Below, piece by piece: positions 1 to 8,182 of a stretch of DNA of 64,000 nucleotides. The notes beneath the pieces are model-generated. The model saw nothing but the letters and a program-made list of their open reading frames with translations, was not told the DNA's origin and searched no databases. The stretch is from JAAYYM01 sp964638005 (GTDB lineage Bacteria; Bacillota; Clostridia; Lachnospirales; Lachnospiraceae). A program made the translations under genes and the position numbers. How positions within the stretch are numbered: the stretch's first letter is position 1; each line of letters opens with the position of its first letter. The DNA is taken from contig CAZWXS010000005.1 in the NCBI GenBank assembly GCA_964638005.1, positions 25,343 through 89,342 of the forward strand. The letters are read 5' to 3'.

Positions 1-207
1 TGCCGACTGCTCATAGCCCTTGCTTGCAGGCTTCTTGATGATGACATTGCCGAGCAGATCCTGATGATATTCGAGTTCATGTTCCCTTGCAAATGCAACA
101 CAATATGCACTGATTGCCGCAGTGTTTCCTGAACCATGCGGAATCGCACATATTTCTTCAAAATATCGAAATACCTCTGTGGGTTGTAATGTTTCTAATA
201 CTGCCAT
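1..207 (-). CDS. pepD: Aminoacyl-histidine dipeptidase, N-terminal part (cut by window edge)
   Basis: Only the first 69 codons lie in the window. The reverse strand reads MAVLETLQPTEVFRYFEEIC and continues with IPHGSGN and LLGNVIIKKP, which are typical of the N-terminus of PepD (M20 metallopeptidase family), a cytosolic enzyme that cleaves Xaa-His dipeptides such as carnosine. The ATG at 205-207 follows GGAG with 7 bases between. The metal-binding residues lie beyond the edge and cannot be checked. The gene diverges from ylbJ. Confidence 0.8.
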   Translation of the reverse strand, partial: MAVLETLQPTEVFRYFEEICAIPHGSGNTAAISAYCVAFAREHELEYHQDLLGNVIIKKPASKGYEQSA

Positions 208-324
208 GTTCATTCTCCAATCTATCGTTTCATAAATTCTGTTCCTGTTTTGTGTACTTATATTTTGTCATAGTTATATGCAAAAATCAAGTTATGATTG
301 GTGGATATCACCATATAATATGAT

Positions 325-1212
325 ATGAAAAAGAAAACCCTTACATTACTGCTTTTATCTACACTCCTAATGCTGGTATTGTTTCCGGAGGAAGCCTTTG
401 AAGGGGCTGCAGACGGTTTGCTGCTCTGGTTTCGCACCGTATTGCCCACACTGCTCCCTTATATGATCCTCACAAATGTATTGATGGCACATGTGAATGG
501 GCATAAATGTAGAAAACACCAAGCCTGCTCTGCCTTACTCGGCATCGTATGCGGCTATCCGATGGGTGCCAAACTCTGTGCGGATATGGTACGAAACCGC
601 CGGATATCCGCTCCCATGGGAAACTTTCTGCTCCCTGTCTGTAATCTGGCAGGGCCGGCCTTCATTACTTCCTATGTCATGACGGCATCGCTTTCTGTAC
701 AGGAACATCGTCTTGTATGTCTGTCCTGTGTTTATATGCCGGTGGTCCTTTATGCAGTTATGTCAGGCGTATGGCTGCATTTCCATGCATCTGAACATGA
801 TGCCGGAGAACACTGTGTCAAGATGAATGAACACATATCCGCCCCGTCTTTTGATGAAAGCATTATGGATTCCTTTGCAGCAATTACACGACTGGGAGGA
901 TATATCATATTGTTTGCACTCTTTTCGAATATGCTGGGCACATTGCTCCCTAACTGCAACGGACTGTTCTTTTTATGCCTTGCGGGACTGCTGGAAATCA
1001 CAAATGGAATCAGCCTTGTCGCTGATTCCACTTTATCACATGTTAATCAAATCCTGCTGTCCTTAATCATAGTCAACTTCGGAGGTCTGTCCTGTATATG
1101 CCAGACACAATCCATGCTGCATGGCTCAGGGCTCTCCATACGATATTACATCCTGTCCAAAGGCATCATCGCACTGCTGACCGGTCTGATGACCTATGTA
1201 TTACTTTGTTAA
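325..1212 (+). CDS. ylbJ: YlbJ-like sporulation integral membrane protein
   Basis: A 295-residue polytopic membrane protein with nucleoside-recognition (Gate) type features: a hydrophobic N-terminus (residues 5-20), a TVLPTLLPYMI segment, the GYPMGAKL loop near residues 78-85 and LPVCNLAGPAF near 103-113. In Bacillus YlbJ is a mother-cell membrane protein needed for spore coat and resistance. The assignment is strengthened by synteny: rsmD (ylbH) and coaD (ylbI) lie just downstream, although here ylbJ faces them and its 3' end overlaps the neighbouring gene by 12 bases. The start has no obvious Shine-Dalgarno. A CATATAAT box ends 6 bases before the ATG, which could be a sigma-E-like -10 or chance. 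Confidence 0.8.
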   Translation: MKKKTLTLLLLSTLLMLVLFPEEAFEGAADGLLLWFRTVLPTLLPYMILTNVLMAHVNGHKCRKHQACSALLGIVCGYPMGAKLCADMVRNRRISAPMGNFLLPVCNLAGPAFITSYVMTASLSVQEHRLVCLSCVYMPVVLYAVMSGVWLHFHASEHDAGEHCVKMNEHISAPSFDESIMDSFAAITRLGGYIILFALFSNMLGTLLPNCNGLFFLCLAGLLEITNGISLVADSTLSHVNQILLSLIIVNFGGLSCICQTQSMLHGSGLSIRYYILSKGIIALLTGLMTYVLLC

Positions 1213-1866
1213 CATATCCAGATTGATACCGCTACCGGTCGAATTCACTTTAACGGATGAATCTGTATTGGCAATGATACTTTCCGAAGAAGGCAGTCCC
1301 GTCTCTGCCAGATCCTGCTCCAAACCAACCTGCGGATAGAGTTCCGAACGGTTGGCAGAAATCACGGAATCACATTCCTTAAGCTGTGTGACCAGTCCGC
1401 CGTATTTGGCTTCCGCCGTATCGATTGCGTGTGTGATGATGTTCTGTAATTCAGCAAGCATATCATCCATGTATTTCATGGCCGCCGCACGTACTTCATT
1501 GGCTTCGATCGTCGCATTGTCGATGATCTGCTGCGCCTGTGAAGCTGCCTGTACGACCACTTCATTGGCCTGTTCATAAGCCTGCTGCATGATCTCATGC
1601 TCATTGATCATGTGATCTGTCTGTATCTGTGCCGTGTTGATCAGTGCATCTGCCTTTTCCTTGGCATCTTTTAAGATGGCTTCCTTATTGCTGATAATCT
1701 TCTGGTATCTCTTGATCTCATCCGGTGTCTTCATACGAAGTTCCCGAAGAAGTTCATCTATTTGTTCCTTCTCGACCACAATCTTAGTATTGGAAAGAGG
1801 CTGATATTTACAACTGTCGATATACTCTTCCATCTCTTCAATGATTTGTTCGATCCTACTGCTCAT
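1201..1866 (-). CDS. Coiled-coil protein, DivIVA / ATPase-stalk-like, function unknown
   Basis: A 221-residue soluble protein that is charged and strongly helical from about residue 30 to 165, with alanine-rich heptads (for example KEKADALINTAQIQTD, then QAQQIIDNATIEANEVRAAA) like the stalk subunits of rotary ATPases and DivIVA-type scaffolds. There are no membrane segments. The N-terminus MSSRIEQIIEEMEEYIDSCK and the middle resemble a Clostridia family usually annotated as ATPase or hypothetical. A good ribosome site (GGAGAGAACAAT) precedes the ATG. It is the last gene of the parE-parC-rsmD-coaD run, 29 bases after coaD. A scaffold or cell-division role is possible, but no function can be assigned from sequence. 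Confidence 0.7.
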   Translation of the reverse strand: MSSRIEQIIEEMEEYIDSCKYQPLSNTKIVVEKEQIDELLRELRMKTPDEIKRYQKIISNKEAILKDAKEKADALINTAQIQTDHMINEHEIMQQAYEQANEVVVQAASQAQQIIDNATIEANEVRAAAMKYMDDMLAELQNIITHAIDTAEAKYGGLVTQLKECDSVISANRSELYPQVGLEQDLAETGLPSSESIIANTDSSVKVNSTGSGINLDMLTK

Positions 1867-1895
1867 ATTGTTCTCTCCTTAATCATCCAGCATTA

Positions 1896-2390
1896 TTAAC
1901 ATCCCTTATGTTTGATTCCATATTTATCAAATATCTGATCGGCAACATAGTCCGGAACAAACTGCGAAATGTCTCCGCCAAAGGCAGCGACTTCCTTCAC
2001 CGTATGGGAACTCAGATAAGCATATTCCAATCCCGTCGTCAAAAAGATCGTATCTACCATGGGAGACAACTTATGATTCGTCTGTGCAAGCTGCAACTCA
2101 TATTCAAAGTCGGTAATGGCACGCAATCCCCTGATAATAACGGACGCTCCCGACTGTTCTGCATAATCCACCAACAGCCCTTCATAGGAAGCAATCTTGA
2201 GGTTCGGAATGTCTTTTGTGACTTCTTTTAATATATTAACACGTTCCTCAACGGAAAACAATGGAGATTTTGCTTTGTTATTCAGTACGCTCACCGTCAA
2301 TTCATCAAAGATTCTGGAAGCTCTTTTGATGATATCCAGATGCCCGTAAGTGACCGGATCGAAACTGCCGGGATAAATCGCTGTCTTCAT
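1896..2390 (-). CDS. coaD: Phosphopantetheine adenylyltransferase
   Basis: Transfers AMP from ATP to 4'-phosphopantetheine, the penultimate step of coenzyme A synthesis in the cytosol. The 164-residue length is normal. Visible signatures are the nucleotidyltransferase start MKTAIYPGSFDPVTYGHLDI with the TxGH motif, the IIRGLRAITDFEYE segment and the late YLSSHTVKEVA motif with its Ser-Ser-Thr cluster. I chose the start at 2390 because MKTAIYPGSFDP is the family N-terminus and AAGGAG lies 8 bases upstream; a longer frame to 2414 is not needed. The ATG overlaps the rsmD stop codon (ATGA), indicating translational coupling. Confidence 0.96.
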   Translation of the reverse strand: MKTAIYPGSFDPVTYGHLDIIKRASRIFDELTVSVLNNKAKSPLFSVEERVNILKEVTKDIPNLKIASYEGLLVDYAEQSGASVIIRGLRAITDFEYELQLAQTNHKLSPMVDTIFLTTGLEYAYLSSHTVKEVAAFGGDISQFVPDYVADQIFDKYGIKHKGC

Positions 2391-2947
2391 ACAGGACACT
2401 CCTTCCCTATCCACACATGCTTATTGGTTTTATAGTCTTTCTGTTTTTTAATATAGTATCCCATCTCAGGCAAATAGTCAAAATCTGTTTCCTTTGATGC
2501 CTCTACCACGATGATCGTATCATCATGGAGCAATGTGGAATGCGCCAGATATGCAAGCACACGCTCCTCATGCTGTTCATTATAGGGAGGATCCATGAAT
2601 ATGATATCAAATACATGCTTGCCTTCCAACTGTCGAAGTGCCATCATGACATCGGTCTTGATGACCTGAGCGCGGTCGACAAATTTCGTAAACTGCAGAT
2701 TCTCTTCTATACAAGCAATGGCGCTGCGTCCCTTTTCAACAAAGCAAGCCGAACGGGCGCCTCTGCTCAAAGCCTCGATACCGATCCCGCCACTGCCGGA
2801 ATACAAATCCAGAAAATCAGCATCCGCAATATCCGGCATCAAAACATTGAACAGCGTTTCTTTGGTTTTATCGGAGGTAGGTCTTGTATCCATACCTGCC
2901 GGAGTCTTTAGCGGCAGACTCCTTGCCGTACCGGCAATCACTCTCAT
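2387..2947 (-). CDS. rsmD: 16S rRNA (guanine966-N2)-methyltransferase RsmD
   Basis: SAM-dependent methylase acting on 16S rRNA during 30S assembly. The protein has 186 residues, a normal length. The N-terminus MRVIAGTARSLPLKTP with RPTSDKTKETLFNVL is characteristic; the SAM-binding motif is DLYSGSGGIGIEALSRGA and the catalytic motif is DPPY (in IIFMDPPYNEQ). Its ATG overlaps the parC stop (ATGA) and its own stop overlaps coaD, so parC, rsmD and coaD are translationally coupled. The rsmD-coaD pair is conserved across Firmicutes. Confidence 0.96.
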   Translation of the reverse strand: MRVIAGTARSLPLKTPAGMDTRPTSDKTKETLFNVLMPDIADADFLDLYSGSGGIGIEALSRGARSACFVEKGRSAIACIEENLQFTKFVDRAQVIKTDVMMALRQLEGKHVFDIIFMDPPYNEQHEERVLAYLAHSTLLHDDTIIVVEASKETDFDYLPEMGYYIKKQKDYKTNKHVWIGKECPV

Positions 2948-5202
2948 AGGCGTATCTTGACTCCCTTGGTATCTCGCTTGCCAAGCTTTAATTTATTGAG
3001 TTCAATCTTCTTATGTCTGTATTCTGTCACCTGTTCACCGCCGTTATGCAGCAGATAGACATCCGTCACCTGATCGTGATCGACCAGTTTCATACCTCTG
3101 ACACCGACGGCACCCTTTTTCTTTTCCGGAATTTCGTCTATGGTAAACTTCAAGAAGATTCCATCCGCCGTCTGCAGTACGATATTCTTCTGTTCTTCTA
3201 TTGCTTCCACGAGCAGCAATTTGTCCCCCTCGACCAGATTGGTTGCGGCAACCGTTCTCTTTGCAACATCATACTCTGCACCCGATACCTGCTTGAGCAT
3301 GGAATTGGCCGTTGCAAACAACAGTTTCTTTCCGGTCAGTGCCTGCATATCATCTATGAACAGCAGCTGTTCGGTCTTACTGTCAAAATTGCTGATGTTA
3401 TCAATCGGTGTCCCCTTGTCACGCAGCTTGCAGGCAGGCAGATCCATGACCTTGATGGTATGCATCTGTCCTTTGTCCGTAAAGACACATAATTTACCCG
3501 TATTCATACACTTAAATACATATTTATACTCTGTATCGGCTGCTTCCTTATTCCTGTCATAGGTCTGCATATCGATTGTCTTGGCATAGCCGAAGCGATC
3601 CATCAGGAACATCACTTCCATCTCTTCCGGCTTCTTCTCTTCAAATACGACCTCCTCTGCATTCTCGATTGCAGTTCTGCGCGGCCGTCCGAATTCCTTT
3701 TTGAATCCTTCCAGTTCTGCGATGATGGACTTGTCCATTGCTTTTTCATCTGTCAGCAGTTTTTTATAAGTCTCGATATTCTTAAGCGTGATATCATGTT
3801 CCTTCATCAGTGCTTCTATTTCGAGTCCGATCAATCTGTATAAACGCATTTCCAGAATCGCAGTTGCCTGTCTCTCCGTGAAGTGCAGCTGTTCTGCCAT
3901 CTTCTTGGATATTCTGGACTTAAACTGGATGCCCTCGGTGATACCTTCTGTCAGACACTTTTTGGCATCGCTGACATTCTTGGAACCTCGCAGGATCTCA
4001 ATGATCAGATCTATGACATCGCATGCCTTGATCAAACCTTCCTGTATCTCCTTCTTGTCCAGTTCCTTGGCAAGCAGCGTCCTGTACTTTCTCGTTGCAA
4101 CCTCATGCTGGAAATTCACATGATGTCGGATGATTTCCTTAATGCCCATCGTCTCGGGACGTTTTTCCGCCACCGCAAGCATATTGACACCGAAAGTATC
4201 CTCCAGACGTGTCTTCTTATATAGCATATTCTTGATATTTTCAATGTCCGCATCCTTACGCAGTTCAATGACGATACGGATGCCTTCTTTTGAAGACTGA
4301 TTGGAGATATCAACGATATCATTGGTCTTTTTCGTTTCTACCAACGTATAGACATCCATCAGAAATTTGCCAATGTTGGCACCGATCATCGGATACGGAA
4401 TCTCGGTGATAACCAGTTTGATCTTACCGCCCTTGCCGTTTTCTACTTCAATCTTGCCGCGCACCTTAATCTTGCCGACACCCGTCTCATAGATCTGCAG
4501 GAGCTCGTCTTTATTTGTAACGATACCTCCCGTCGGAAAATCAGGCCCCGGTACATACTGCATCAATTCCTCTGTCGTAATCTTCGGATCCTTCATATAG
4601 GCCTCAACAGCATCAATAACTTCCGAAACATTATGCGGCGGAATGCTGGTTGCCATACCGACTGCAATACCTTCCGCCCCGTTGATCAAAAGGTTCGGGA
4701 CTCTGGCAGGCAATACCTCCGGTTCCTTCTCTGTCTCATCAAAGTTCGGAATAAAATCGACAACATCTTTGTCCAGATCAGCCAGATATGCCTGCTGCGT
4801 GATCTTCTGCAGTCTGGCCTCCGTATAACGCATAGCAGCGGCACCGTCTCCTTCGATGGAGCCGAAATTACCATGCCCGTCCACTAAAGGAAGACCTTTT
4901 TTAAAGTCCTGTGACATTACGACCAGCGCATCATAAATGGAGCTGTCACCGTGAGGATGGTATTTACCCATCGTATCACCGACGATACGGGCACTCTTTC
5001 TATAAGGCCTGTCATATCGGATACCCAGTTCATGCATATCATATAATGTTCTTCTCTGAACCGGTTTCAAACCATCTCTGACATCAGGAAGCGCACGTGC
5101 GATGATAACGCTCATCGCGTAATCGATGTACGACTTCTCCATAACCTCCGAGAATTCGGTTCTGATGATCTGTTCTTCTTTCACTGTAGTTGCCTTAGCC
5201 AT
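2944..5202 (-). CDS. parC: DNA topoisomerase IV subunit A (ParC; GyrA family)
   Basis: The DNA-cleaving subunit of a type IIA topoisomerase, 752 residues. The quinolone-resistance region reads YHPHGDSSIYDALV, and the catalytic tyrosine lies in AAAMRYTEARL. The C-terminal beta-pinwheel region is present but lacks a recognisable GyrA box (QRRGGKG-type): the nearest sequence is EKKKGAVGVRGMKL near the end. That argues for topoisomerase IV, the decatenase, rather than gyrase. It lies 18 bases downstream of parE in one operon. Many databases call this clostridial pair simply DNA gyrase/topoisomerase IV, so the gyrA/parC label carries some doubt; the family does not. Confidence 0.88.
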   Translation of the reverse strand: MAKATTVKEEQIIRTEFSEVMEKSYIDYAMSVIIARALPDVRDGLKPVQRRTLYDMHELGIRYDRPYRKSARIVGDTMGKYHPHGDSSIYDALVVMSQDFKKGLPLVDGHGNFGSIEGDGAAAMRYTEARLQKITQQAYLADLDKDVVDFIPNFDETEKEPEVLPARVPNLLINGAEGIAVGMATSIPPHNVSEVIDAVEAYMKDPKITTEELMQYVPGPDFPTGGIVTNKDELLQIYETGVGKIKVRGKIEVENGKGGKIKLVITEIPYPMIGANIGKFLMDVYTLVETKKTNDIVDISNQSSKEGIRIVIELRKDADIENIKNMLYKKTRLEDTFGVNMLAVAEKRPETMGIKEIIRHHVNFQHEVATRKYRTLLAKELDKKEIQEGLIKACDVIDLIIEILRGSKNVSDAKKCLTEGITEGIQFKSRISKKMAEQLHFTERQATAILEMRLYRLIGLEIEALMKEHDITLKNIETYKKLLTDEKAMDKSIIAELEGFKKEFGRPRRTAIENAEEVVFEEKKPEEMEVMFLMDRFGYAKTIDMQTYDRNKEAADTEYKYVFKCMNTGKLCVFTDKGQMHTIKVMDLPACKLRDKGTPIDNISNFDSKTEQLLFIDDMQALTGKKLLFATANSMLKQVSGAEYDVAKRTVAATNLVEGDKLLLVEAIEEQKNIVLQTADGIFLKFTIDEIPEKKKGAVGVRGMKLVDHDQVTDVYLLHNGGEQVTEYRHKKIELNKLKLGKRDTKGVKIRL

Positions 5203-5220
5203 AATGACTAATTCCTCCCC

Positions 5221-7149
5221 TTATATATCCAGCTCCGCATCCTGTGCGTGTCTGTAAATAAACTCTTTTCTTGGCGGAACTTCCGTTCCCATCAGCATTT
5301 CGGTCGTTGTCGATGCAAGTCTTGCATCTTCGATTTCAACCTTTTTCAATATCCTGGTCTCAGGATTGAGTGTTGTCTCCCATAACTGGTCGGCATCCAT
5401 TTCTCCCAAGCCCTTATATCTCTGTAATGAAAAGTCCTTATGAGTCTTACGATATTTTGACAGTGCCTTATCATCATACAGATACTCCTCGGCGCCTCTT
5501 TGCGGCATTGCCTTGTAGAGAGGAGGCATCGCAATATATACATGTCCCTCATATATGAGTTCCGGCATGAACCGATAATACAAGGTCAGCAATAATGTAC
5601 AGATATGTGCACCGTCCACATCGGCATCGGCCATGATGATGATCTTGTCATAGCGCAGCTTCGTAATATCAAAATCATTTCCATATCCTTCGGAAAATCC
5701 ACATCCAAACGCATTGATCATCGTCTTGATTTCCGCATTTGCAAGCACCTTGTCGATACTTGCCTTCTCTACATTCAATATCTTACCGCGTATCGGAAGG
5801 ATTGCCTGATAATTACGGTCTCTTGCGGTTTTGGCAGAGCCACCGGCAGAATCTCCCTCGACAATAAAAATTTCACATTTGGAAGCATCCCTGCTCTCAC
5901 AGTTTGCCAGCTTTCCGTTGGAATCAAACGAAAACTTTTGCTTGGACAACAGATTGGTCTTGGCCTTTTCTTCCGTCTTTCTGATCTTTGCTGCCTTTTC
6001 CGCGCATCCGAGTACAGCCTTCAAAGCCTCCAGATTACGGTCAAAATAAAGCACGATCTCATCTCCGGTAATCTTGCTGACTGCCCTTGCGGCATCCTGA
6101 TTGTCAAGCTTGGTCTTTGTCTGACCTTCAAATCTCGGCGCCGGATGCTTGATGGATACGACTGCTGTCATGCCGTTACGGATATCAGCACCCGTAAAAT
6201 TGGCATCCTTGTCCTTTAAGATATTCAGTTCGCGGGCATATGCATTCATAACATTGGTAAACATCGACTTAAAACCGGTCAGATGCGTACCGCCCTCGGC
6301 ATTATAGATGTTATTGCAAAAGCCCAATACATTCTCATGAAATTCATTGATATACTGAAAAGCCGCTTCCACGTTAATCCCGTCACATTCACCACTGAAA
6401 TAGACCACATCATGTACGGCTTCTTTATTCTTATTCATTTCCGTCACGAAGCCGATGATGCCTTCCGGCTCATGAAACTCCTCATACTCAGGAACCTCTG
6501 GACGATTATCCTGAAATACGATTGTTAATTTGGGATTCAGATAAGCGGTCTCATGCAGTCTGCTCTTAATATCCTCTTCCTTAAATCTGGTCTTTTCAAA
6601 TATCGTATCGTCCGGCAGGAAGTTGATCAGCGTGCCTGTATCCTTGCTCTTGCCGATGACCGGTAAAAGCCCCTTTTCCAGCTCGATGACAGGGACTCCC
6701 TTATTATAACGATCATGGTAAATCAAACCGTCTCTTTTGATCTGGATATCCAGATAATTGGACAGAGCATTGACCACCGAAGAACCAACGCCGTGCAGTC
6801 CGCCACTCGTCTTATAGACCGACTCGTCGAATTTGCCGCCCGCATGCAGTGTCGTAAACACAAGACGTTCAGCACTCATACCCTTTTCATGCATACCGAC
6901 GGGAATACCTCGCCCGTTATCTTCCACCGTGGCAGAGCCATCCTTCTCAAGTGTCACCCATATCTTATCGCAAAATCCCGCCAAATGCTCATCGACGGAA
7001 TTATCTACAATTTCATAAACCAAATGATTCAAGCCCTTGGTCGTTACACTGCCTATGTACATACCCGGACGCATTCTGACCGCCTCAAGACCCTCTAATA
7101 CGGTAATGCTGTCAGCCTCGTAACTACCCGCTGTTGCTTTTTTTGTCAT
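5221..7149 (-). CDS. parE: DNA topoisomerase IV subunit B (ParE; GyrB family)
   Basis: The ATPase subunit partnering ParC, 642 residues from the chosen start. GHKL ATPase motifs: EIVDNSVDEHLAG, VEDNGRGIPV and GGLHGVGSSVVNALS. Toprim motifs: EGDSAGGSAKTARDR and DADVDGAHI. The C-terminal QRYKGLGEMDADQLWETT block is also present. I chose ATG 7149 because MTKKATAGSYEADSITVLEG matches the family; an upstream ATG at 7248 would add a hydrophobic, non-homologous leader. AAAGGGG and GAGGAG lie just upstream. A promoter is visible at 7194-7221. ParE versus GyrB cannot be settled from this gene alone; the partner's missing GyrA box decides it. Confidence 0.88.
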   Translation of the reverse strand: MTKKATAGSYEADSITVLEGLEAVRMRPGMYIGSVTTKGLNHLVYEIVDNSVDEHLAGFCDKIWVTLEKDGSATVEDNGRGIPVGMHEKGMSAERLVFTTLHAGGKFDESVYKTSGGLHGVGSSVVNALSNYLDIQIKRDGLIYHDRYNKGVPVIELEKGLLPVIGKSKDTGTLINFLPDDTIFEKTRFKEEDIKSRLHETAYLNPKLTIVFQDNRPEVPEYEEFHEPEGIIGFVTEMNKNKEAVHDVVYFSGECDGINVEAAFQYINEFHENVLGFCNNIYNAEGGTHLTGFKSMFTNVMNAYARELNILKDKDANFTGADIRNGMTAVVSIKHPAPRFEGQTKTKLDNQDAARAVSKITGDEIVLYFDRNLEALKAVLGCAEKAAKIRKTEEKAKTNLLSKQKFSFDSNGKLANCESRDASKCEIFIVEGDSAGGSAKTARDRNYQAILPIRGKILNVEKASIDKVLANAEIKTMINAFGCGFSEGYGNDFDITKLRYDKIIIMADADVDGAHICTLLLTLYYRFMPELIYEGHVYIAMPPLYKAMPQRGAEEYLYDDKALSKYRKTHKDFSLQRYKGLGEMDADQLWETTLNPETRILKKVEIEDARLASTTTEMLMGTEVPPRKEFIYRHAQDAELDI

Positions 7150-7193
7150 CTCCTCAAACCCCTTTAATATGAAATAGAAAACATACCTTAAAC

Positions 7194-7221
7194 AGTATAA
7201 CATAAATTTCATTTTTTTCAA
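7194..7221 (-). promoter_or_regulatory. Sigma-A promoter for parE-parC operon
   Basis: On the minus strand TTGAAA (7216-7221) and TATACT (7194-7199) are separated by 16 bases, with an extended -10 TG one base upstream of TATACT. It lies 45 bases upstream of the parE ATG and downstream of the degV terminator. Confidence 0.65.
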
Positions 7222-7245
7222 ATAAAAAACACAAATAGTTGGGCA

Positions 7246-7280
7246 CAAAAAAAGCTCACATACAATATCGTGTAAGCTTT
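7246..7280 (-). terminator. Intrinsic terminator after degV
   Basis: On the minus strand AAAGCTTACA pairs with TGTGAGCTTT (one wobble) around a 10-base loop, followed by a run of seven T. It lies 7 bases after the degV stop and ends the asp23-fakA-recG-degV transcript. Confidence 0.8.
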
Positions 7281-7286
7281 CGTGTG

Positions 7287-8165
7287 TTATTGAGAATAAA
7301 TCGGTAATTTAGCGGAACATGCGACTGCGAGTGAACCCGGTCCGATGTGACACGCAATACTGAGGGGCAGATGATCCACATAGATGTCATATCCCGGCAG
7401 CACCTCTTCTAATTCTTTCTTCAGTACATAAGCCGCTTCTTCATTTTCCGTATGTGCAATGTGCAGCCAGACCTTTTTCTCTCCTTCAAGTCCGCCGAAA
7501 CGCTTGATAATGTCATTCTTAATGGCAGCGATCATAATGGTCTTGGCTTGATTGATGGTTCTTGCCTTTGCAAATTCATCCAGTTTTTCGCCCTGTATCT
7601 GCAATACCGGCTTCAGTCGAAGCACCGTTCCCAAGGCTGCTGCTGCGGGAGTGATCCTGCCGCCCTTTTTCAGATAATAAAGGGTATCCAGCATGATGTA
7701 TATGCTTGCTTCCAGCTTGGTCTGTATCAATATATCCACAATCTCTTCCACACTCTTGCCTGCCTTGCGTAATTGGATCGCATCTAATACAGATTGTCTC
7801 TGTGTAACGGAAATCCGTTGATTGTCCACGACAAATACCTTACCGTCATAATCCTCCGCCAGCATACGGGCTGTCTGACAGGAACCGCTGAGACCGCTGG
7901 ACATCGGTATATATATGATAGAGTCATTGGTCTTTAGCAGTTCATCCCACAGGCTCAGTACATCATGCGGAGATGGCTGGGATGTATAGATATCAGCATC
8001 CTCTGCCATACGGGAATAAAACTCTTCCTTTGACAGATCGACACCTTCATGAAATGTTTCATCTTGTATGGTAAACGGCATCGAAATCACATGAACACCC
8101 AGTTCTTCCGCCTGCTTCGATGTGATGCCGCTGTTTGTATCTGTAACAATTGCGATTTTATTCAA
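7287..8165 (-). CDS. DegV family fatty-acid-binding protein
   Basis: A 292-residue cytosolic lipid carrier of the DegV/FakB fold. FakB-type proteins hold a fatty acid while FakA phosphorylates its carboxylate, and the presence of fakA two genes upstream fits such a pairing. Seen: N-terminal IAIVTDTNSGI with the conserved aspartate, then MPFTIQDETFHEGVDLS, SQPSPHDV, IYIPMSSGLSGSCQTA and a late CHIGPGSLAVAC. The start is a TTG codon at 8163-8165 with GGAGG eight bases upstream. It is the last gene of its operon. The fatty acid preference cannot be read from sequence. Confidence 0.88.
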   Translation of the reverse strand: MNKIAIVTDTNSGITSKQAEELGVHVISMPFTIQDETFHEGVDLSKEEFYSRMAEDADIYTSQPSPHDVLSLWDELLKTNDSIIYIPMSSGLSGSCQTARMLAEDYDGKVFVVDNQRISVTQRQSVLDAIQLRKAGKSVEEIVDILIQTKLEASIYIMLDTLYYLKKGGRITPAAAALGTVLRLKPVLQIQGEKLDEFAKARTINQAKTIMIAAIKNDIIKRFGGLEGEKKVWLHIAHTENEEAAYVLKKELEEVLPGYDIYVDHLPLSIACHIGPGSLAVACSAKLPIYSQ

Positions 8166-8182
8166 TTCCTAATCCTCCGTAT

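Noticed and set aside
2944..7149. Reading the topoisomerase pair as gyrA and gyrB
   Set aside because: The A subunit lacks a GyrA box and gyrase genes usually lie near dnaA/recF, which are absent; topoisomerase IV fits better, though the names remain somewhat uncertain.
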